A stretch of DNA of 64,000 nt from Molanna angustata (Eukaryota > Arthropoda > Insecta > Trichoptera > Molannidae), in NCBI GenBank assembly GCA_963576475.1, contig OY754982.1:17964217-18028216 (forward strand). The letters are read 5' to 3'. The translations under genes and the position numbers were made by a program. The notes beneath the pieces were generated by a model, which saw only the letters and a program-made list of their open reading frames with translations, did no database searches and was not told where the DNA came from. Shown here one piece after another: positions 20,984 through 32,698 of this stretch (positions are counted from its first letter, which is position 1; every line of letters starts with the position of its first letter).

Positions 20984-21127
20984 ATATTTTTCCACAGATT
21001 TGTTTTATTATGACCAAACATTTTTACCGAGGTGACTCGGAATAATTTCATTTTGACCTTGATAATGCCGAGTCACCTCAACGGAAACGTTTGGTCATAA
21101 TAAAGCAAATTGGTGGAAAAATGCTGT
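20984..21127. repeat. Fold-back inverted repeat, about 144 bp
   Basis: The left arm (TTTTCCACAGATTTGTTTTA ... CCGAGGTGACTCGG) is the inverse of the right arm (CCGAGTCACCTCAACGG ... GGTGGAAAAA), with a short spacer. It is probably a small MITE. Confidence 0.8.
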
Positions 21128-21308
21128 TTTATTTTATTTGTTAATTACTAAATTAATTTTTTAAATTCATTTTTGCAAACACTGCTTCTTATTTGGGCTT
21201 CATTGAAAATTAAACACTTATTGGTTTTATGAATGTTTTAAGAAGTTCAAATAATATATTACTAATGTACTGATAATAGGTACCTTTTATTCTAATACAA
21301 AGATGGTT

Positions 21309-22795
21309 CTATATCCACTCGTAATACCTCACGAGCGGACCATTATACCGTTGATGCACCTTGATTTTGGTTGGTTGCTTCCCACATGGTGTATACCACG
21401 AAAATATTTTTTATAACACATAAATAGTTTTCAATAACTTTTGATCTCGTATTTATTTTGTTTGCTATTTGTCATGCTACATATTCATATTTTTTTGTCT
21501 TAATTGTTGCCATTTTTATTAGGGCGCAAAGTCATATAACTGAATTTAGCGACTAAACCGATTTAAGACGGATATGATAGTATTGAGCTATATATTTTCA
21601 CTTTAAAATTTATCTGCTATATACACTATGATAAAATATATAAGCAAATAGTTATATTCTGTTTGAAATATGTAAATATGAGGCACTTATAACCGACGAC
21701 CAACTTTGAAATGAGTTTTTGATGTTTACAAAGTCACAAACAGCGTTGTCATTGGGAAAAACATTAATATATATCCGAGAAAAGGATGACAAAAGGATTA
21801 AATATTATTTTTCACGGATGTGATTAGGATGACTATATTTTACAGAGCTACAACAATTTACTGTGCCGTGGACACTATAATGGTGACAGGAAAATTATTC
21901 GAAAAACAATTATTCGAAAGCTCAATTTTACAAAAATCAATTTTACGAATGGCAATTATTCGAATCACATTTTTTCGAAAAACAATTTTCCGAACACACA
22001 ATTATCAGAAATTACAATTGTTCGAATTTTTATAACGTTATGTTGGTAGTATTGTAAGAAGAATAAACCATAGATTTTTATTATAATATACTAAATGTCG
22101 TAGTTAGCAAATTTTGTATGAATCGAAGTGAGGCATTTTTACGGGGGATTTTTGACGTTTTAGTACATCGTTTTTCTATAGAGAATAACGACTAATGTGA
22201 ATTGTTTTCGGATTTATTTGTCGTAAAAAAACAATTTGTTTATTAAGATTTAGAGAAAAGTTATTTAGGATGTGTTGTAATGTAAGGAAAACTGAAATAT
22301 GTTGCCAAATAAAACGTCAAACGTGCGATATTCCATGACTCACTTTTTGCACGAAGTACTACATCTACATAGTATATTATGTATAATAAAAATCTATGGA
22401 ATAAACAACATGGCGACGAACCGCGCTGTCAAACATCAGTTATTAAAAATGTGCAAATATACGTACCCAACAATAATACAGCAAGTAATAATAGTCTTCA
22501 TCGAATATATTTTACTGGCAACAAATATGTCAAAGGAGGCAACATAATGACACAAAAATATATTAAATTCGGTCAATCGGTTTTCCAACAAATGTTAGTT
22601 CGAATAATTTGCTTTCGGACAATTGTCATTCTGATAACTGATTTTCGAAAAATTGTTATTCGTACAATTGTGCATTCGAACAATTGTGTTTCGAAGAATT
22701 TTCATGTAATCCACTATAATACCCAAGGTGTAGCGATGGTAAAATGGACTTGGGTGCTGTAGTGACCAAGGTGAAACGAGTGGATATATATGCAT
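21309..22795. mobile_element. Possible transposon with TATCCACTCGT termini
   Basis: About 50 bp at 21309-21360 (TATCCACTCGT ... CCATTATACC ... GCACCTTG) is repeated in inverted orientation at 22722-22795. The interior contains the TTCGAA-rich fold-back region. There is no transposase. Confidence 0.5.
21870..22728. mobile_element. Fold-back element with TTCGAA/AACAATT subterminal arrays
   Basis: Both ends carry many spaced copies of AACAATT and TTCGAA motifs in opposite orientation (21880-22035 and 22565-22715). The outermost bases are CACTATAAT...GTGACAGG on the left and the inverse GTGGATTACATG on the right. It looks like a MITE with repetitive subterminal binding sites. The interior is non-coding. 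Confidence 0.65.
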
Positions 22796-23264
22796 ATGTA
22801 TTTTCTTTAGTATTAATAATAATTTATTATTCATCAATGACAAAAAATGTAGGTAAAAAAGTGTAGTTTCCATGAACGGTAAACAAATATTTTTCTGGGC
22901 CAAATTTTAAATTTGGACCTGGATTTAGAACATACATATTTAGCTCTCATGCTAACTGAATATTGGATGATCACAGCTCGAGCTGATACGCATTTAGTAA
23001 CAGTATGAAATTTCTAAAGGCTTATGTACAGAAATTGGATTGAATAATATTGATACAAACTTCTACTTTTTTGACATGTTTTGCCATAAACAAAAAATAT
23101 ATTTTCACATAAAAAAACTATATATAGGATAATATTAAATCTGAAAAATTGCGGGCCACTATGATTTACTAAAAATACTAAATAGAATTCAAGTGTTTAT
23201 TTAAAAAAATACAGTAATATTTTTTAATATTTTGCCTCAATTGTTTCACTTCGCACCATCATTC

Positions 23265-23489
23265 ATTATAAAAATTGCACTTCGTGATTAAATTGGTATG
23301 ATTGCATTTGGTGTTGTCATGCGTTAAAAGGTAAAAAAAACAAGTTTTTTGGTTTAAAATAATTAAAGAAGAAATGTATCACATTAAACTCAGGTTGATT
23401 TCTTTTTATATTTTTTACTATTAAGTTAAACATGAAATTAAAGGAACTTGATTTGGAGATATGGCAATATTATTCAGTTTATTTGACTG
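23265..23489. repeat. Dispersed repeat copy, left part, split by insertion
   Basis: It matches 43075-43390 in the same orientation: TTGGTATGATTGCATTTGGT, and GGAACTTGATTTGGAGATAT leading to CAATATTATTC. It continues at 25032-25095 (TGACAG ... GTAGTGCGCTTTTAAG), so the intervening DNA is a later insertion. Confidence 0.7.
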
Positions 23490-24019
23490 GGCTAGCCTCA
23501 TGGATGTAACTGGATGGAAGCATAGGTAAAATTGTTGTAACCGCGGGGGGGGGGGATCGCCGCCATCTTGCTCGAACCAAGTTTCCAAGTTACCATGGAT
23601 GTAACTAAAGTAATGGATGGATGCATTGATCAAATTTTTGAAATAAAACCATTATTTCACTATAGAAAACAAATATACTATATGTATATAGAAAACTGCA
23701 TATTTTCAAGACTTTACTGTACCTACATACTCAAAGCCAAGGAATATAAAAAAAATATAAAATGTATACAATGTATAACAACAATAAAATTATAAAATGT
23801 AAATAAATCAAAGCAATAAAAATTATTATGTACTTTTAGAAATTATCCGAATACAATATATTTACAACATTATATAATGGCCAAATTGTATTAAAAATAA
23901 AAACTGGTGAAAATAGTTTATCTTCTTGATTTTTTAATGGAGTTCTACATGTTAACGCCGTCAGCGATAAAAATGCGGTACCTACAATTTATATTTTCAA
24001 ATGAGATTAGATTAAAAAA

Positions 24020-24215
24020 TGCGTTTTATCTTAAAAAAAAAACACGTGTGCTCCCAGAAAATACATGTGTTATTTTAATTTTGTATTGCTTCTCGGGCAC
24101 ATACCTAATACAAATTGCCACATTCTGGAGATTTGTGATATTTATGTGTCCCCACCGGGAATCGAACCCGGGACCTTTAACTCAGATATCTAACCAACTG
24201 GGCCATGAAGGCCGA
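24020..24215 (-). mobile_element. tRNA-derived SINE
   Basis: The minus strand has a tRNA-like head: A-box-like TGGCCCAGTTGG, then B-box GGTTCGATTCCC in a CCGGG...CCCGG stem. The SINE body runs towards 24020 (ACAAATCTCCAGAATGTGG, GCCCGAGAAGCAATAC). A real tRNA gene is unlikely because the head continues into the body and the anticodon arm is poor. Confidence 0.75.
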
Positions 24216-24816
24216 CAAATGTTAAAAAAACACAAGTTACTTTAGGGACATTATTTTTGTCTGTAGAATACCTACAGCCCAATTTCTAATGTATATACAT
24301 ACATATAATTAAACAACAACTTCAAAGAACATATTAACAGTGAAAATAATGTTAAAAAATCTAAAAGACTATTAATATTAAATGCAACACAAATCCACTT
24401 ACCTAAAATGTGACAATCCTCTTTCATGGGATGATTTAAATCTACTCGATCGACTTTTGCAACCAAAAGCAGCAAACATCACTATATTTGTTTTTATTTA
24501 ATATTTCATAGAACAAATAATACACTGTTTCAACACAAAAATGATTTTTAAAAATAATAAATTAGGTATGCAAAGGACACCCTGACAGCCAGACGTCAAA
24601 CGACAGACTGGTTAGAATAACGCGCAGCTTCAAAAATATTGCGAATGCCTCTATCTATCCAGTTAGTGTACATCCTTGTGCTACCAGTGCTACATTTGGG
24701 TCGAGCAAGATGGCCGCCAGGGGGTTTCTCCACACCCCCTATTGGACTCAAATGTCTTAATACATATTGGTTCGAAAGGTCCATCCATTACCTTATATAC
24801 ATCCATGGCTAGCCTA

Positions 24817-25022
24817 GTCTTCACACCATTTTTTTTAAACATAACCTACAAAAGTTTGGTAAAAATACCAATTTAGTCATTTATTTTAATATTTTAGTTA
24901 CTTTTTTTTAGTATATTATGCAACTGGCTCACGCCAGTTGCAATTATAACTACAAACAAACCTAACCACCCTATTTTTACCAAACTTTTGTAGGTTAGGT
25001 TTACAAAAATGGTGTGAAGACT
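24817..25022. repeat. Hairpin MITE, 206 bp
   Basis: The left arm, AGTCTTCACACCATTTTT...ACCTACAAAAGTTTGGTAAA, is mirrored at 24978-25022. The spacer includes the short palindrome AACTGGC...GCCAGTT. Confidence 0.85.
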
Positions 25023-25040
25023 ATGTTATCCATTTGACTG

Positions 25041-26534
25041 AATGACAGTCGTTCCAACGTTACCATGTAGTGCGCTTTTAAGTGAAACACAGTTTATAAA
25101 TAAATACTCGCAAACAAATTACTGAGAAATGTTAATTAAAATATCAAAAGGTTTTTTAATAATAAATTTTATTTTCATATTTCTAATATTTATTATGTGC
25201 TTATTACGGAATATTATGTTTATGTACTTTATTAATACAAATAATGGTGATGACTTGTTTGTATAGTAATTTATAGCTTTATACCAATATATTGTACATT
25301 TTTTATAAATAATAATCATCATCATCATCAGTGGCTCCACTGCCCAGGATAGGCCTTGGCCTCCTTGAGGAATTGTTTCCATTGCACCCTGTCCATGGCC
25401 TTTTCTCACCAATTCTGCACACTAGCTATCTGAAGGTTCCTCTCGACTCCATCCATCTGACAATATAATTGAAAAGCATGTTTATTGGTTGCATCATTTA
25501 TTTTTAATATTGAATATTATATATATCATAATATACACTTCTTTTTACTTGGATATTCATATTTTGATTTTAATCGTTTTGTAAGCAAATCACAGATCAA
25601 ATCACTTACACACTTTCATTTTATAACAGATAATATGCGATCATAATAATAATAATAATAATGAACACTTCCTTGCACCTTGCGCAAGTGGCGAGTTTAT
25701 TGCCGTGTGGCAATTTCTTCCAACTAACCAGTGTTTCCAGCCCAGAGAAGCAATATTTGCATCGTACATCTTAGAAAAAAAAAGATTATCATGTCGGATT
25801 GTAATATTTTTACCGTTTAACATTTCATCATCACAATTGTGCCATATTTTTCTTTCCAAACATATTGTTCATGAAAATAAATTCAATTAATACATAAATC
25901 GTTGATCTCATGTTTAGGGTTATTCTTCATAATACGTAATCTTTTATATGCCTTCTTCAGTGTCAATATTTTACTAACACATACGCCAATCTTGCATTTT
26001 ATGTGAATTTATTTTTCGGTCTACCAACAGCAAAAATTATGGGGAGTTGTAGAATTTTAGGATTATTTTTGTTCATAATTTGGACTTTGAAATTGGCATC
26101 ACTAAAAAAAGTAGCAGTAAACGTGTTGATAATCCATTTTATTTATATGTTTGGTTGTCAATTATAAATAATTATTCAGTTCTGTAATATTTCTCCATGC
26201 ATCTTATTTTTTATGTTTGTCATAATTATGTATTTCTTTCAAAATAATATTCTTTGTACTGTGTTTGTAAAGTAAGCTAAAGTGTACCTATTATGTGTTT
26301 AATTAATGTAATTTTATTACAACTATAAACTGAATAAAGTTGATTATTAAAAATATACTTTTATTTTATTCAATTCATCCAACAAAAGAAGTCTTGTACT
26401 AATATGTCCACTTTCAAATATGTTTTAGTTGTACATTTTGTAAATAAATTAATATTTGTAGTTTGAACCTCAAGACCATCCACGCAAAATAAAGATGACA
26501 TCCAAATTCTTCTTTAACTTCATCATAGTGTAAT
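25041..26534. other. Non-coding stretch with LINE and SINE scraps
   Basis: 25318-25410 on the minus strand reads DRVQWKQFLKEAKAYPGQW and ends in a (GAT)n tail (TCATCATCATCATCA at 25318), so it is a LINE 3' end. 25680-25770 is a SINE-body fragment (TTTATTGCCGTGTGGCAATT, CCAACTAACCAGTGTTTCCA). The rest is AT-rich with no recognised gene. Confidence 0.6.
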
Positions 26535-26625
26535 CATCATCATCACTGATGCTACAGCCCTGTGTGGATCCTGGCCCCCTCCAGAATCCTTCCCCGGCCA
26601 TCCCTGTTTGCCACTTTCCTCTAGT
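26535..26625 (-). mobile_element. LINE 3' end fragment with (GAT)n tail
   Basis: CATCATCATCA, then GCTACAGCCCTGTGTGGATC and CCTCCAGAATCCTTCCC. Very similar to 46866-46990. Both are 3' ends of one LINE family inserted on the minus strand. Confidence 0.65.
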
Positions 26626-26640
26626 TTGACATGAATTCTA

Positions 26641-27180
26641 AAGGCCCCCATTCACGACTGTGCCATCCTTCCAAATGGCTTACTATCACTCCAAAATGCG
26701 CTCGTGAATGTCAAAACCCACGCAGCCCAATTGGCCTGACACACCAAAATGGAATTCCAAACGATCAAAACTCCATAGTGCCGCGACAAACGGCGAGGCG
26801 CATCTTGTTGGTATGGCATGCTCATGAGTGTGAAAACACGGTACATTGCGCCAAGCTGTTTGACACTTTCGTGAATGCGAAAATACAATATTTTCTCTTT
26901 GGTTTTTTCTTTTAATATATAAACGAACCGCTATAGCAGTTGTATAAAACTCATCATCAGAATTATAACTAGTATTATAGCTTCATGATTATAACTCATT
27001 TTTACTTGAAAATTTCAAAAAAATATAAATTATTAATGCGAAAGCGCCGACAGCTTGTGTATACTAATTTTGATGGCTCGATGGCGCCCCCGTGAATGTG
27101 ATGAAAATTTTACAACATGGTCCAAATGGAGCCGGTCCATATGGTGCGACGCCGAATGACACGATCGTGAATGGGCTGCT
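26641..27180. mobile_element. TTAA-class (piggyBac-like) MITE, copy 1
   Basis: Termini GGCCCCCATTCACGACTGTG and its inverse near ACGATCGTGAATGGGC. The interior is repetitive in CACTC(A/G)TGA(A/G)TG motifs and is homologous along its length to 31817-32326 in the opposite orientation. This copy's flanking TTAA is degraded. Confidence 0.75.
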
Positions 27181-28276
27181 ATAGGGACAATATAATTGTT
27201 TTATAAATAAAAAGTCTATAGTACGATTTTATACTTATATTTTTAATTTTACAATAAGTATATGTATGTAGGTATTTAACAGCGATTCTTTTGTAAATGA
27301 TAAAAATAAATTATTGTTATACACAGATATATGTAACAAGTGAATAAATCATAGTAAAATGTATGTTTATAATTGCTAATATTGCAAACATTTACTATTA
27401 CAATAAAGTATAATGTATGTATGTTTGTAAATAATTATACTAAATTGGTACTTCAAACTATTTGTCATGGGTAATGTAACTAAAATATTTTTATACTATT
27501 ACAAATTATTTTGGAAATAAATAATGTAACATGCATTTATACTTATTGAATTTGAAATACATATTATATTATATCAAAACGTATTATGAGGTACGCAGAT
27601 TAAATATACTTTATAGAGATGCACCGTGTAAAGTTTGAGCTACCTAGTTGATTAGCCCTGATAAGTCAACTAGTAGCATTTAGATTAATTCAAAGGGAAA
27701 TGAATGTTGCAATGATAGTGACACTGCTTATTAATCTTTAGGCCATCTGCTATGTCAACCATACATTTATTAATTTATTTTCTTTTTGTACAGCAAGTGA
27801 AAAATGGTGGGTTTATTGCCATATGGCAATCTCTTTCAACCAATCCAAGCAACACGAAGTCTCAAATGTACATTTCGTACAATAGTATTTACTTAGTGCC
27901 TTGGAAAAAAAATAATACTTATCATAGCAATGAGGAAAGTAAGGATGCAGAAGGAATGTTCAGGAACTTTTTGATAAATATGTTTTTTTTTGTTTTCAAA
28001 CATTTGTTGCGATTTGGTCATTATTGGCTTCATTCTATGTAAACTTATAACTACATTATTTTAAACAGAATAAAAACTAAATAATAATACAAATTTATAT
28101 AGCACCATTTTATGATGTAAGATCATTCTGAAGGTGCTCTTGCTTAATTGTTTCAATACTATGCAATTATTTTTATCATTATTCACGGCTGAAAAGCCTT
28201 TTACACATCCAATACAAAAACAAAGTTAAACATGAAAATATACATGCAGATAAAACAAAAAGAAGAAAATATATAC
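27181..28276. other. AT-rich stretch with SINE-body fragment
   Basis: 27785-27900 holds the SINE-body phrase GGGTTTATTGCCATATGGCA and diverged flanks. Otherwise AT-rich repeats of TATGTATG type and no gene. Confidence 0.5.
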
Positions 28277-28348
28277 TAGGCTGGGTGTACAATTTTTTTT
28301 CGAATCCACATGAAAGATTTCTTTAAAGTTGCTTATTTGGAAACTGTT

Positions 28349-30040
28349 AATCTAAAATTTGTACATAATAGCGGACACAGAAAGGGTAAAAAGCAGATGG
28401 AAAGAATACTTCCAACAACTATTGAACCCAAGGACAGATACGGGAAATGAGATCACAGGATATACCTACCAAGAACGATCAGGAAGTCAGCCCCCCCACA
28501 CTTATAGAGATAAGACTGGCAACCAAGAAATTGAAAAATAATAAAGCGCCAGGAGCAGATAATATGCCATCTGAATTACTAAAATATGGAAACAAGCACC
28601 TCCATAAGCTGATGCACGGAATAGTTCTGAAGATATGGGATTTAGAAGAAGTTCCTGAGGAATGGCAACTGAGTATAATTTGCCTGATCCATAAGAAAGG
28701 CGATAAGCTGAAGTGTGAGAATCATAGGGGCATTTCATTGTTGAGCACAGCATACAAACTCCTAACAATAATAATCAAGGAAAGGATCGAACACTTTGCG
28801 GAGGACATTTTAGGAGAGTATCAGGCGGGGTTCAGAAGAAACAGATCAACAAGCGATCAATTATTTACTTTTAGACAACTTCTGACCAAATGCTGGGAGT
28901 TCGATGTCGACATATATCAACTGTTCATTGATTTTAAACAGGCCTATGACAGTATCAATAGAGAAAAACTGTACGATATACTCCTAACATTTAATATACC
29001 CACAAAGTTAGTAATAATACCAAATGCAGAGTCAAGATAGGAGGAGAGTTCACGAATGAATTTATTGTTTTTCAAGGTCTCAAACAAGGTGACGGACTAG
29101 CCCCCACACTTTTCAACCTGGCTCTAGAATATGTTATAAGGAAGACATATCATAATAACGCTAACCCCAACATATACTTCCAAAGCAGCCAGATTGTAGG
29201 GTATGCTGATGACCTCAATATAGTAGGAAGATCCCTAGTAGCAGTGCAAGAAGTTTTCGAGCCCTTGGAAACAGCAGCCAAAGAAATGGGACTAGCAATA
29301 AATGAAGATAAAACAAAAATCATGAAGCAATCTAGAAACAAGACCAACAATCCACAACGTACTGTAATATTCAAAGATAAATATAATTTCTTTTTTGAGA
29401 TGGTGGATGACTTCACCTACCTAGGTTCCAATATAACAAAAGAAAACGAAGACTATGCAGAAATTAAACGAAGAGTCGCAACAGGAAACAAGGCATTCTT
29501 CTCTTTTCTTCCACTGCTGAAGTCAAGAAGTGTTCACAGAAAAACCAAAATAACCCTTTACAAAACAATCGTTAGAACAGTTGTGACATATGGGTGTGAG
29601 GCTTGGACAATGACGAAAAAGTCTGCAGAGGTATTGGACACCTTTGAGAGGAGGGTGCTGCGTAGAATACTGGGGCCCGTGAATGATGGCAAAGCCTGGA
29701 GAGTGCGCTACAACTATGAGCTGTACAGCATCTATAAGACACCCAGAATATCTGTACATGCCAGACTGAACAGGCTAAGATGGGCCGGACATGTGCAGAG
29801 AATGCCGTCATCACGGGCACCAAAAAGGATCCGGGAAGGGCACCCAGGTGGAAGAAGGAGGGTCGGGAGGCCAAGGCTGCGGTGGGAGGACGAAGTTAGG
29901 AGGGATGCTGCCAAACTGCTCCAGGCAACAAATTGGAAGGCCGAGGCGGGAGACAGGAGAGGTTGGAGGCGAAAACTCATGGAGGCCAAGGCTCGATATG
30001 GGCCGTAGAGCCATCGAAGAAGAAGAAGAATCTAAAATTT
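28349..30040 (+). mobile_element. 5'-truncated RTE-like LINE with 12-bp target duplication
   Basis: The direct repeat AATCTAAAATTT at 28349-28360 and 30029-30040 bounds the insert. The 3' end is a (GAA)n tail after GGGCCGTAGAGCCATC. Coding begins within RT and the 5' part, with the endonuclease, is absent. Confidence 0.9.
28361..30008 (+). pseudogene. RTE-like reverse transcriptase, frameshifted
   Basis: Three pieces in different frames. 28361-28541 holds TERVKSRWKEYFQQLLN. 28447-29040 holds the RT fingers and palm (NKAPGADNMPSELLKYG, CLIHKKGDKLKCENHRGISL, FIDFKQAYDS). About 29030-30008 holds GLKQGDGLAPTLFNLALE, the catalytic YADD (GYADDLNIVGR), YLGSNI, TYGCEAWTM and the C-terminal box LRWAGHVQRM...VGRPRLRWEDEV. 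The C-terminus and (GAA)n end fit RTE-group elements. Frameshifts occur near 28450-28540 and 29010-29040, so it is not functional. Confidence 0.88.
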
Positions 30041-30242
30041 AATTAAAAAAAGATTCACACTAGCTTTGGCCCTCTACCAGAAGTCAAAGTTTTCAAAATA
30101 GCATTTTTTTTATTTTTCTGCCTCAAATTTTATAATATGAAATAATTATTTATGGTCGTTGCAATTCTTAGAATGTAGTAGTTATAGTAAATATCTCATT
30201 TTAAATGCATTATTTTGTATTCTAGTGTGTCACGTGCCAATC

Positions 30243-30415
30243 GTTGATTTGAAAGAGAGTAAGTAAATGTCAGCCGTGCTGTGATAGTTGATTTGAAAGA
30301 GAGTAAATGTCAGCCGTGCTGTGATAGTTGATTTGAAAGAGAGTAAATGTCAGCCGTGCTGTGATAGTTGATTTGAAAGAGAGTAAATGTCAGCCGTGCT
30401 GTGATAGTTGATTTG
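30243..30415. repeat. 40-bp minisatellite, 4 copies
   Basis: The unit starts GTTGATTTGAAAGAGAGTAA and continues ATGTCAGCCGTGCTGTGATA. The first copy has a 4-bp GTAA duplication. The copies are otherwise identical. Confidence 0.9.
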
Positions 30416-30789
30416 ACCTCATGTATGTTGTTAAAAATAAACATTTATTATTTAGTTTGGATAAATAGAGAAATTTCAAACATCCAAAATAATTCATATT
30501 TTCAAAAAAAAAAACATACAAGCCCCAGCTTCAAGTATCGGTAGAGGGTCAAAAGTACATACTATTGAATCTGAAAATCAAAAATGCAGTTTTGACCATA
30601 TTTATGCGCAATTTTTGAGACCCTTTTCACTAAAATATGTTAAAAAATAAAATTCTCTATACATGGAGGGCCCAGCCTAATATATATTAATTAAAAAATC
30701 CTTTCTTAAAAAAAGTAATGGAATTCCATCTAGTGCACTCGGTTGAAAAATTAAATTTAATATAATAAATAATCTGTTTTATTGGCTCT

Positions 30790-30890
30790 ATCCAATTCCT
30801 TTAAAAAATCGGTAAAATTATCGCAAAACAACTTGAGCCAGACTTCCGGCTCAAGTTGTTAATGATAATTGCGAGAATTGTCTTTTTGCT
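30790..30890. repeat. Imperfect inverted repeat with a strong core hairpin
   Basis: The core ACAACTTGAGCC, loop AGACTTCC, GGCTCAAGTTGT lies at about 30828-30860, with weaker pairing outside (GGTAAAATTATCGC against GATAATTGCGAG). It is of MITE type. Confidence 0.6.
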
Positions 30891-31483
30891 TGGTTAGTAT
30901 ATGTGAAAATCGCCCCCCTTGATGGTGAAATATCTCAAGATATTTGGCGGCATCTATAGTATGTGATCCAGACAATCTCAATGTGGTTTGATGACAGTTC
31001 TTGAAAATGTAGTGCAGAGCCTTGAATACTGTCAAGCGCATTTTATAGTCCACTCGCTCTGGACACTTCAACCAGACAATTTCTCTGGGTACATATTTCG
31101 TCAGATCCAAAGGCAATCATTAGGATTGTGTATTTCATTAAAAAAAGTTTAAGACTTTTACTACTAGTAATTTTTAACTAACTTTTGTGTTTGATTAATT
31201 TATTATTGGTAAAATTTTATTGTATTGTTTTAAAATATTATTTTATTGTATTATATGAGAGAACTCGCCCTGGAAAAAAACAGTTAAGGGTGAAAAGAAA
31301 ATATTCTCACGTAAAACTGATACAAGATTAAAAAAATACATTGTCCCACTGCAAGTTGATAAAAAATATCTCAAAGGAAAACTAAATTTAATGACAATCA
31401 TGTTTGTCGTCACCTCATATTATTTGTCAACTACAAAAGTAATTTTATTGTTAGCTTAACTGACAAAGTGCATCTCTAAGGCT
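30891..31483. other. Non-coding AT-rich interval
   Basis: The 85-codon minus-strand frame at 30859-31116 shows no recognised domain, though its residues (YVPREIVWLKCPERVDYKM) are not obviously random and could be decayed coding sequence. Nothing else is seen. Confidence 0.35.
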
Positions 31484-31663
31484 GGGTTGATTCAACAAAA
31501 GTGTCGGTAATATTATAGTCAAAATACTTTGGTTTCATAAAATTGTGTCATTTGACAGCACAAGATTTCAAAGAAACAACCAAAAGTATTGAACACTTTT
31601 ATGAAATCAAAGTATTTTAACTATACTTTTACTTTAATCTTTGTTTGAGAAACATAGCCTAAT
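31484..31663. repeat. Inverted-repeat MITE, 180 bp
   Basis: The left arm, GGCTGGGTTGATTCAACAAA ... AATACTTTGGTTTCATAAAA, is mirrored by TTTTATGAAATCAAAGTATT ... TTTGTTTGAGAAACATAGCC on the right. Confidence 0.75.
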
Positions 31664-31812
31664 TGTACATACATAAGTGAAATATAATCTGGATGAAACA
31701 TGCTTTTTTCTTCAAATTAAAATGACTATGTATACCTACTTACATTTTTATATATTTGTTGTTTCACATACTTTAAGGAAACCCAGACAGCTAAAAAAAC
31801 ATACAATTGCAT

Positions 31813-32330
31813 TTAAAGCAGCCCATTCACGATCGTATCATTTTACAATGCTCCATATGGACCGGCTCCATTTGGAGCATTGTAAAATTTTCATCACACT
31901 CACGAGCGCGCCATCGAGCCATCAAAATTATTATACACAAGCTGTCGGCGTTTTCGCATTAATAATTTCTATTTTTTTTAAATTTTCAAGTAAAAATGAA
32001 TTATAATTCTGATGAGTTTTATACAACTGCTATAGCAGTTTTTTTATATATAAAAAGAAAAAAACCAAAGAGAAAATGTTGTATTTTTGCATTCACGAGA
32101 GTGTCAAACAGCTCGGCGCAATGTATTGCTGGTTTTTACACTCACGAGAATGCCGTACCGACAGGGTGCGCCGCGCCGTTTGTTGCGGCACTATGATGTT
32201 TCGATCGTTTGGAATTCCATTTTGGTGTGTCAGGCCAATTGGGCTGCGCGGGATTTGACACTCACGAGCGCATTTTGGAGTGACGGCAAGCCATTTGGAA
32301 GGATGGCACGATCGTGAATGGGGGCCTTAA
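31813..32330. mobile_element. TTAA-class (piggyBac-like) MITE, copy 2, inverted
   Basis: TTAA at 31813-31816 and 32327-32330. Termini AGCAGCCCATTCACGATCG and the inverse CGATCGTGAATGGGGGCC. Homologous to 26641-27180 in the opposite orientation. Three overlapping plus-strand frames here are repeat artefacts. This copy keeps intact target sites, so it is probably younger. Confidence 0.82.
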
Positions 32331-32698
32331 TAGTTTATTTGGTATTTTTTTGTGAATTTTATCCACCAAGGAAATAAATCATAATATTAAACAATTTTAT
32401 CATTTGGTATACAATGGAGTTTAAAAATACTTTGGTTGAGCTCTATCTTAAGGATTAAAATAATCAAAATAAATCTTCTATATATTGTTAGCATTGGCTT
32501 CCTAGTTATTGGATCCAATTGTTGACACAATACAATAAATATAACTTTTAGCTTGATGATTTACAATTCATTCAGTACACAATAAACCTCATGAGACTTA
32601 TCACATAGCTTATATCTTGGATTAAAATATGGTTGAAATATTGAAAATTGAAGTTTAAAGTATAAAAAAATGATTTACTGGAAACACTAGTTAAATCT

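Larger units (their letters stand above)
23490..25031. mobile_element. Non-autonomous transposon (about 1.54 kb) with nested SINE and hairpin
   Basis: Flanked by the direct repeat ATTTGACTG (23481-23489 and 25032-25040). The ends share inverted sequence: GGCTAGCC...ATGGATGTA on the left, and TACATCCATGGCTAGCC near 24800-24816 on the right. Internal CCGCCATCTTGCTCGAACC (23560) is mirrored by GGTCGAGCAAGATGGCCGCC (24699). It contains a tRNA-SINE (24020-24215) and a hairpin (24817-25022) near its right end. Confidence 0.65.
28277..30679. mobile_element. Inverted-terminus element (TAGGCTGGG) hosting a LINE and a minisatellite
   Basis: TAGGCTGGG at 28277-28285 is mirrored by CCCAGCCTA at 30671-30679, followed by T-rich/A-rich subtermini. 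The LINE at 28361-30028 sits inside with its own target duplication. A 40-bp minisatellite lies at 30243-30415. There is no transposase, and I did not assign a superfamily. Confidence 0.5.

Noticed and set aside
24147..24213. A functional tRNA gene on the minus strand
   Set aside because: A and B boxes are good, but the sequence continues into a SINE body. Similar heads at 40043, 46730 and 51630 behave the same way.
29523..30014. Several overlapping open frames of 66-100 codons
   Set aside because: Antisense or out-of-frame to the RTE-like RT C-terminus, whose GC-rich sequence leaves all frames open.
32076..32317. Overlapping short genes in the MITE at 31817-32326
   Set aside because: The same frames appear in altered form in the inverted copy at 26641-27180. 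They follow the repeat, not a protein.
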